Below, one piece after another: positions 39,214-44,223 of a stretch of 44,223 bases of DNA. Source of the stretch: Sulfurovum sp. (GTDB lineage: Bacteria > Campylobacterota > Campylobacteria > Campylobacterales > Sulfurovaceae); NCBI GenBank assembly GCA_030949325.1, contig JAUZSQ010000098.1, positions 1-44,223 of the forward strand. Reading direction: 5' to 3'. Position numbers and translations under genes: made by a program. Under the pieces are notes generated by a model. It was not told the DNA's origin, did no database searches, and saw only the letters and a list, made by a program, of their open reading frames with translations. Position 1 is the stretch's first letter. Each line of letters opens with the position of its first letter.

Positions 39214-40400
39214 TGATTACCTCATTACGCTCTAAGATACGCTTGGTTTTTTTTGTGACCCTTGTGTTACTAGCAACCTTGTTTGTCTTTGCTATCAAGT
39301 ATGACCATGCCAAAATAGAAGAACGTAATATCGCCCAAGAACATGCCACTTCTCACTACCTCTATAGCCATTATCTCCAATATGGCAAGATAGATACAGC
39401 CTATCTTGAAGCCCAAAATATTTCACTCATTACCGATGCAAGTATGCTCATCAAAATCAAACGCTTCTTCAAAGATAAAGGCAATATCAAACATTATGCA
39501 GTAGATACCTATCTACTCAAACGTATTATCCTTATCAATAACGATAGGTTTAATCTCATATTAGAAAACAAAAATAAGCCCCATTTTCCTCTCATAAGGG
39601 TCTTCATTTTTGCTATGATATTTCTGCTAATCATCATCTTGTACCTTTGGATTATGAAAAGTCTCAAACCCCTTTCACAGCTCAAAAAGAAAATAAAAAC
39701 CTTTTCAGAAGGTAACCTAGACATAGACTGTAAAAGTGATAAACAAGATGAGATAGCCGAAGTCGCCAATGAATTTGACCATGCCGTCACCATGATACGA
39801 GAGCTATTACAATCAAGGCAACTGTTTTTACGAGCCATCATGCACGAACTCAAAACCCCCATAGCCAAAGGAAGGTTTATGGCAGAAATGCTTCCTGATG
39901 AACGCAATAGAGAACGATTACACAGCATCTTTGAACGGCTTAATCTTCTCATTGATGAATTTGCCAAAATAGAAAAAATCACCTCCAAGAACTTTGACCT
40001 TAGGCTCAAAACCTACAAAATGACCGACCTACTTGAGACGAGTATAGATATGCTCATGATAGAAAACCCCTCAAGGCTCATTGAGGTAGAGATAGAAAAA
40101 GATTATCTCGTTGAGGTCGATTTTGAACTCTTTACCCTAGTCATCAAAAACCTACTAGACAACGCACTCAAATATAGTATAGACAAACACATCATCGTCA
40201 TCATATCAGAAACAAGCATAGAAATTATGAACCACGGCGACCCCCTCAAAGAACCTCTACCCCAGTACTTCAAACCCTTCCATACCTCTAAAAAAGGCTT
40301 AGGACTCGGACTCTACATCGTCAAAAGTATCCTAGACCTACACAAAATGGAACTAAACTACCTCTACAAAGAAGGTGCCAATTGGTTTAGGGTGAAGTAG
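39210..40400 (+). CDS. sensor histidine kinase (ArsS-like)
   Basis: A 396-residue inner-membrane kinase: TM1 (about residues 10-28), a short periplasmic sensor of about 100 residues, TM2 (about 130-148), a HAMP region (SLKPLSQLKKKIKTFSEGN), the His box RAIMHELKTPIAKG, and a catalytic domain with LLDNALKYS (N box) and KKGLGLGLYIVK (G box). It resembles ArsS. The tail meets an oppositely oriented nuclease gene with only 10 bases between stop codons. Confidence 0.9.
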   Translation: MMITSLRSKIRLVFFVTLVLLATLFVFAIKYDHAKIEERNIAQEHATSHYLYSHYLQYGKIDTAYLEAQNISLITDASMLIKIKRFFKDKGNIKHYAVDTYLLKRIILINNDRFNLILENKNKPHFPLIRVFIFAMIFLLIIILYLWIMKSLKPLSQLKKKIKTFSEGNLDIDCKSDKQDEIAEVANEFDHAVTMIRELLQSRQLFLRAIMHELKTPIAKGRFMAEMLPDERNRERLHSIFERLNLLIDEFAKIEKITSKNFDLRLKTYKMTDLLETSIDMLMIENPSRLIEVEIEKDYLVEVDFELFTLVIKNLLDNALKYSIDKHIIVIISETSIEIMNHGDPLKEPLPQYFKPFHTSKKGLGLGLYIVKSILDLHKMELNYLYKEGANWFRVK

Positions 40401-40410
40401 CTAAAATCTA

Positions 40411-41337
40411 CTACGCTCTTAGCAACGCTACCTCTTCTACCGTCAAACCCGTTTTACTCGCAATCATTTCATCATCCAAAACGTCCAAGAGCTTTTTGTG
40501 CTATAGCTATCTTTTCTTCTTTTTTCCCCTGTTCTAATCCTTGCTCTAAACCTTGCTCTAATCCTTGCTCCAATCCTTTCTCCAAACCTATTAAAACCCC
40601 TTCTTTTTCTGCTTCTTCTTTGGCATAGTCCATCACAGCTTTATAGTCGAGTCTTCGCTTTAAATCTTGTTGATAGGTAAATTGTTCGTCTTTGTTAAGG
40701 GCTAAAAACTCTGCGACTTCAAAGGCTTCTGTAAGTACGTTATCTTTTTTAAGTTTGCTCGGTATGGCTTGGCTATCTGCTAGGTTATTGAGATAATAAA
40801 GCCAATATTCCAAATGAGAAGAGAGTTGGGATTCACTCTTTTTAAACTTGGGCATTTCCAAATAATAATAGGTAAGCTTATCATAAAATATCTCTTTGCT
40901 ATCGCAGTTCATCAGTTGGACTTTGCTGAGATAATTATCATGTGTATCATCCATTACAAAATCTAAGATACCTACAAAGTATATTTTCTCCAAGCGATAA
41001 TCCCAGTCTCCTTTTTTGGACTGTTCTTGGATAGGAAATGACGTATAATACACACTTCTATCTTTGAAATATCGTTGTTTACTTGTTTGGAGTTCTACGA
41101 TGAAATTATGGTTTTTTCATCGGTACAATAGACATCAAAAATAGCACGTCTATCAATAATAGACAAACCCAATTTCTCTAAGTTACGATATTCCAAATCT
41201 ATAATTTTGTCTTCAATGTCGAGTAAGTCATTTAAAAAGCTTATCAAAAATCTTTTATTCTCTTGCGTTCCAAAGATATGTTTGAACCCAAAGTCTGTAA
41301 AGGGGTCGATATATTTGTCTTTTATGGTCATGCACAT
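40411..41337 (-). CDS. Rpn-family recombination-promoting nuclease/putative transposase, two frameshifts
   Basis: About 308 residues of the PD-(D/E)XK nuclease family called Rpn. The start DPFTDFGFKHIFG and FLNDLLD are diagnostic; the active-site region IFDVYCTDEKNHNFIVELQ (Asp and ExQ) is restored when the six A near 41112 are read as seven. The rest contains YFVGILDFV and a C-terminal repeat EQGLEQGLEQG typical of the family. Near 40492 an extra A hides the normal ending (LLDVLDDEMIASKTGLTVEEV, LLRA), stop at 40411. Such genes cause RecA-independent recombination or act in phage defence. Confidence 0.87.
40515..40590 (-). repeat. 12-bp tandem repeat inside the Rpn gene
   Basis: Four to five consecutive 12-base units of the type CTTGAGCAAGGT (coding strand) encode repeated LEQG or LEKG. 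The unit is a multiple of three, so slippage would change tail length without changing frame. Confidence 0.65.
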
Positions 41338-41354
41338 GGCGTTTCCTTTTTTAG

Positions 41355-41360
41355 AGTATA
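41355..41360 (-). promoter_or_regulatory. -10 element for the Rpn gene
   Basis: Minus-strand TATACT lies 18 bases before the ATG at 41337, which has AAGGAAA upstream. It shares the gap with the divergent promoter of the hemerythrin-like gene. Confidence 0.45.
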
Positions 41361-41417
41361 GCTAAATGTTCTTTATAGATAATTTTGGGTATTATTCGGT
41401 ATATTTACTATATTATT

Positions 41418-41423
41418 TATAAT
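41418..41423 (+). promoter_or_regulatory. -10 element for the hemerythrin-like gene
   Basis: TATAAT lies 22 bases before the ATG at 41445; AAGGA follows about 7 bases before the start codon. Confidence 0.5.
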
Positions 41424-41444
41424 AGTTATAAACTAAGGATATAT

Positions 41445-41879
41445 ATGTTTGGATTACTCTTTGCATCACAGAACCAAAAACTTGTTAAAAAATGGGAAAA
41501 AGAACATCAAGAGATTGTCTTACTTGCACATAAAGTCATCGCCTCTTACTCTCAAAATCATCATAATACAGCCAAGAAGCACTTGAAAGCTCTTGATTCC
41601 ATAGCCATATCACATCTGATGAATGAAGATATAGAGTTCTATCGCTTACTCAAAGACAAAAAACGCTTAAATCCAGATACAGAAAAGTTGGTGCATGAAT
41701 TTAACCATAGCTTCAAGGGTACCAAAACCTTTATTATCTCATTTTTGAATAAATATACACAAACAGAAACCCCTTTGGATGCAAAGTTTTTTCGTACCTT
41801 TAATGAAATAGTCACCCTATTGATAAAAAGAATTGCCTTTGAAGAAAAAAACCTTTATGTCGTGCTAAACCACAAATAA
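41445..41879 (+). CDS. hemerythrin-like (HHE) all-helical protein
   Basis: A 144-residue helical protein. Possible metal ligands are spaced as in HHE domains: KEHQEIVLLAHKV near residue 19, then HHNTAKKHLKAL, and HLMNEDIEFYRLL with the H-x4-5-E pattern, and later HEFNHSF and FEEKNLYVV. This suggests a di-iron site for oxygen or NO sensing or iron storage, but not all classical ligands can be matched with certainty. The start at 41445 is chosen over the open frame from 41385 because of AAGGA and the promoter between them. Confidence 0.6.
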   Translation: MFGLLFASQNQKLVKKWEKEHQEIVLLAHKVIASYSQNHHNTAKKHLKALDSIAISHLMNEDIEFYRLLKDKKRLNPDTEKLVHEFNHSFKGTKTFIISFLNKYTQTETPLDAKFFRTFNEIVTLLIKRIAFEEKNLYVVLNHK

Positions 41880-41901
41880 TAACAAAGCCTAGTGTTTAAG
41901 C

Positions 41902-41907
41902 TATAAT
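41902..41907 (+). promoter_or_regulatory. -10 element for the DHH phosphoesterase gene
   Basis: AAGCTATAATACC gives a -10 box 35 bases before the ATG at 41943, with AAGG about 13 bases before the start. Confidence 0.5.
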
Positions 41908-41942
41908 ACCCTTTATAAACTTTTTCACAAGGCACTCATACA

Positions 41943-42971
41943 ATGCAACATATCTACCACCTCTCACATATCGACCTCGATGGCTATGGATGCCAATACA
42001 TCTCCCAACAATGTTTTGATACTATCACCTGCTATAATGCAAACTATGGTCCAGAAGTCTCTGCTAGACTTGCTGAGATTATCAAAAAGATAGAACAAGA
42101 TACGTTTCTCCATGGCGATAGCCTTGAAGCACTTATTCTTATCACCGACTTGAACCTCACTACCAAAGAAGGCAATTGGATAGAAAAAGAAGTCATGCGT
42201 GTAGGTGCCAAGATTCAACTACTAGACCACCATGTCACAGGCAAAAGTGCCTCTGAACGCTTTGCTTGGTACAAACTAGATACCACACGTTGTGCCACAC
42301 TTATCACTTACGATTGGCTACAAACCCACTATGCCTTTGACCCAGACAAGACCTTAGCCCCTATCGTCAAAGCCATTAATGCCATAGATATTTGGGTCAG
42401 TGATGATGAGCTATTTGAATATGGTAAAGTCATGTTAGGGATGATTTCAGGAGCTAGAGAGATAGGACGTATCCTATTCCCTGCCGAAGATAGAGCCTTA
42501 AAAATCTCCATGATAGAAGCAGCCAAAAATACCCTAGGTGAAGAAGATGCACCCATTAAACTTGATGACAAACTTCACCAAATCAAAAAAGCCTTTTTTA
42601 TCAAAGAAAAGAACAATACCAAAGACAACCTCGTCGCTGATTATGTCACAGAGCTTCTCACTACAGACAAACAACGCCTCACCATTGCATACAAAGAGTA
42701 CAAGGGCATATTAGGATACAATGTAGGGAATGCTTCTATTATAGGCAATGCTTCTATGGTAGCCAATGATGATTATGACTTTTATATGGATGTCAATTTT
42801 AGAGGTAATTTCTCGTTAAGAAGTAACAACAAAATGGATGTATCAGCCATGGCAGGTCATATAGGAAATGGTGGAGGACACCCCAACGCAAGTGGAGGTA
42901 AAATAGAAGGCTATAAAGATTCTTTTGTCTATGCAGATGTGAGGGCTTTTGTACAGAGCTTATATCGATGA
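41943..42971 (+). CDS. DHH/DHHA1 family phosphoesterase
   Basis: A 342-residue cytoplasmic protein. The DHH domain shows HIDLDGYGCQ (metal Asp), ITDLN and the namesake LLDHHVTG; the C-terminal DHHA1 domain ends with the substrate-binding GNGGGHPNASGG. Such proteins degrade nanoRNA (NrnA-like) or cyclic dinucleotides (PDE). No membrane or GGDEF/PAS segments are present, so it is of the soluble NrnA/Pde2 kind; the true substrate is open. Confidence 0.87.
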   Translation: MQHIYHLSHIDLDGYGCQYISQQCFDTITCYNANYGPEVSARLAEIIKKIEQDTFLHGDSLEALILITDLNLTTKEGNWIEKEVMRVGAKIQLLDHHVTGKSASERFAWYKLDTTRCATLITYDWLQTHYAFDPDKTLAPIVKAINAIDIWVSDDELFEYGKVMLGMISGAREIGRILFPAEDRALKISMIEAAKNTLGEEDAPIKLDDKLHQIKKAFFIKEKNNTKDNLVADYVTELLTTDKQRLTIAYKEYKGILGYNVGNASIIGNASMVANDDYDFYMDVNFRGNFSLRSNNKMDVSAMAGHIGNGGGHPNASGGKIEGYKDSFVYADVRAFVQSLYR

Positions 42972-42976
42972 AAAGT

Positions 42977-42990
42977 GTGAGTAAACTCAC
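42977..42990. terminator. short palindrome between convergent genes
   Basis: GTGAGTAAACTCAC is a perfect 14-base palindrome between the DHH stop codon and the stop codon of the TPR gene on the other strand, with AAAA before it. It could serve as a weak bidirectional terminator. Confidence 0.4.
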
Positions 42991-42991
42991 T

Positions 42992-44223
42992 CTACATCTC
43001 AGACTTAATCGCCTCTAATCCCTTTTTTGAAGCTATCAAGTCAGGGTGAGTCTCTGGCAATACCTTTTCCCAAACTTCAACAGCCTTTGTCATATAGATA
43101 TATGCCTTAGTATACGCTCCTCTACCATAATAAAAAACTGCCAAGTTATTATAACTTGAGGCTGTACTAGGATGTTCTTCTCCTAAGAGTTTTTCACTTA
43201 TCTTTAAAGCTTTGAGATAGAGAGGTTCTGCTTTTTCATACGCTCCCATTGATTCATAAAGTCCTGCCAAGTTATTATAACTTGCGGCTGTACTAGGATG
43301 TTCTTCTCCTAAGAGTTTTTCTCTTATCTTTAAAGCTTTGAGATAGAGAGGTTCTGCTTTTTTATATGCTCCCATTGATTTATAAAGTCCTGCCAAGTTA
43401 TTATAACTTGTGGCTGTACTAGGATGTTCTTCTCCTAAGAGTTTTTCTCTTATCTTTAAAGCTTTGAGATAGAGAGGTTCTGCTTTTTTATATGCTCCCA
43501 TTGATTCATAAAGTCCTGCCAAGTTATTATAACTTGCGGCTGTACTAGGATGTTCTTCTCCTAAGAGTTTTCTCTTATCTTTAAAGCTTTGAGATAGAGA
43601 GGTTCTGCTTTTTCATACGCTCCCATTGCCCTATAAAGTCCTGCCAAATTATTATAACTTGTGGCTGTACTAGGATGTTCTTCTCCTAAGAGTTTTTCAC
43701 TTATCTTTAAAGCTTTGAGATAGAGAGGTTCTGCTTTTTCATACGCTCCCATTGATTCATAAAGTCCTGCCAAATTATTATAACTTGTGGCTGTACTAGG
43801 ATGTTCTTCTCCTAAGAGTTTTTCACTTATCTTTAAAGCTTTGAGATAGAGAGGTTCTGCTTTTCATGCGCTCCCATTGATTCATAAAGTCCTGCCAAGT
43901 TATTATAACTTGCGGCTGTACTAGGATGTTCTTCTCCTAAGAGTTTTTCACTTATCTTTAAAGCTTTGAGATAGAGAGGTTCTGCTTTTTTATATGCTCC
44001 CATTGATTTATAAAGTCCTGCCAAGTTATTATAACTTGTGGCTGTACTAGGATGTTCTTCTCCTAAGAGTTTTTCACTTATCTTTAACGCTTTGAGATAG
44101 AGAGGTTCTGCTTTTTCATACGCTCCCATTGCCCTATAAAGTCCTGCCAAGTTATTATAACTTGTGGCTGTACTAGGATGTTCTTCTCCTAAGAGTTTCT
44201 CCCTTATCTTTAAAGCTTTGAGA
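42992..44223 (-). CDS. tetratricopeptide-repeat protein (kinesin-light-chain type), 3' part, two frameshifts
   Basis: The gene enters from beyond the right edge of the window and ends at 42992. It is an array of near-identical 42-residue TPRs: YNNLAGLYESMGAYEKAEP, then LYLKALKISEKLLGEEHPS and a variable TATS/TAAS. About nine and a half copies are seen; the last unit diverges (AVFYYGRGAYTKAYIYMTKA) and is followed by a short capping end. This 42-residue form (TPR_10/TPR_12) serves protein-protein interaction, often in signalling or NLR-like scaffolds; the effector domain, if any, lies outside. Single missing T in TTTTT runs break the frame near 43570 and 43865. Confidence 0.88.
42992..44223 (-). 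repeat. 126-bp direct repeats of the TPR gene
   Basis: Units of 126 bp recur with GCTCCCATTG at about 43242, 43368, 43494, 43620, 43747, 43872, 43998 and 44124. Differences between units are limited to a few positions, such as S/A before MGAY, IREK/ISEK, and ATS/AAS. Identity this high points to recent expansion or gene conversion, and makes assembly collapse possible. Confidence 0.85.

Noticed and set aside
42992-44223. Regular repeats that might suggest a CRISPR array
   Set aside because: The period is 126 bp with no unique spacers, and the repeats are in-frame TPR coding units.
1-44223. tRNA or rRNA genes
   Set aside because: No T-loop GGTTCGAATCC-like sequence with matching acceptor arms and no rRNA-like stretch was noticed by eye; a covariance-model scan was not possible.

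Overview
The window looks like chromosome from a Campylobacterota (epsilonproteobacterial) bacterium, most likely a Sulfurovum-like chemolithotroph. Reasons are moderate GC with A/T-rich wobble positions, TATAAT-only promoters, a glyA followed by a DUF1882-type gene, an ArsRS-type two-component pair, a short AtpZ-type gene, and the Na+-pumping oxaloacetate decarboxylase plus PEP carboxykinase cluster. This assignment is inference from gene content; no database was searched.

Layout. 1-2445 holds no gene I can support; it is a decayed or very error-rich stretch. 2446-5741 carries a TauE/SafE-like membrane protein, truD and a convergent RhlE-type helicase. 5886-9877 has a HAD phosphatase, an IS66-family element, a CNNM/CBS membrane protein whose stop codon now comes from the end of the IS, a 3' remnant of mgtE and a DUF2892 protein. 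9898-16426 (minus) runs deaD - oadG - oadA - oadB - pckA, a C3/C4 carbon node linked to sodium pumping. 16517-23400 (minus) is a tightly packed, largely overlapping run: hemL - atpZ - membrane protein - amidase - sodium:solute symporter - ABC exporter - uppP, with a cell-envelope flavour. 23468-26858 (plus) is tonB - CinA-like - MFS - DTW tRNA modification.

26859-29224 is an accessory islet: a cluster of palindromic REP-like repeats, a HigBA toxin-antitoxin pair, a broken small membrane protein and a broken methyltransferase, with one more repeat fragment on the far side. 29225-40400 (plus) is glyA - DUF1882 - RND pump - SPOR protein - trpE - aroE - eight-haem cytochrome c - response regulator - histidine kinase. 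40411-44223 holds an Rpn-type nuclease, a hemerythrin-like protein, a DHH phosphoesterase, and the 3' part of a TPR gene built from near-identical 126-bp repeats that runs off the window.

A striking property of the whole window is about thirty single-base frameshifts, mostly one base gained or lost in a homopolymer, in genes such as truD, oadA, pckA, trpE and aroE that are unlikely all to be dead. I read most of them as consensus errors in the sequence. Broken genes are therefore annotated across their full span with the break positions given. I did not find a clear new biological system; the best second-look items are the IS-supplied stop codon, the OadB N-terminal extension, the repeat-flanked islet, the TPR repeat array and the unexplained left end.
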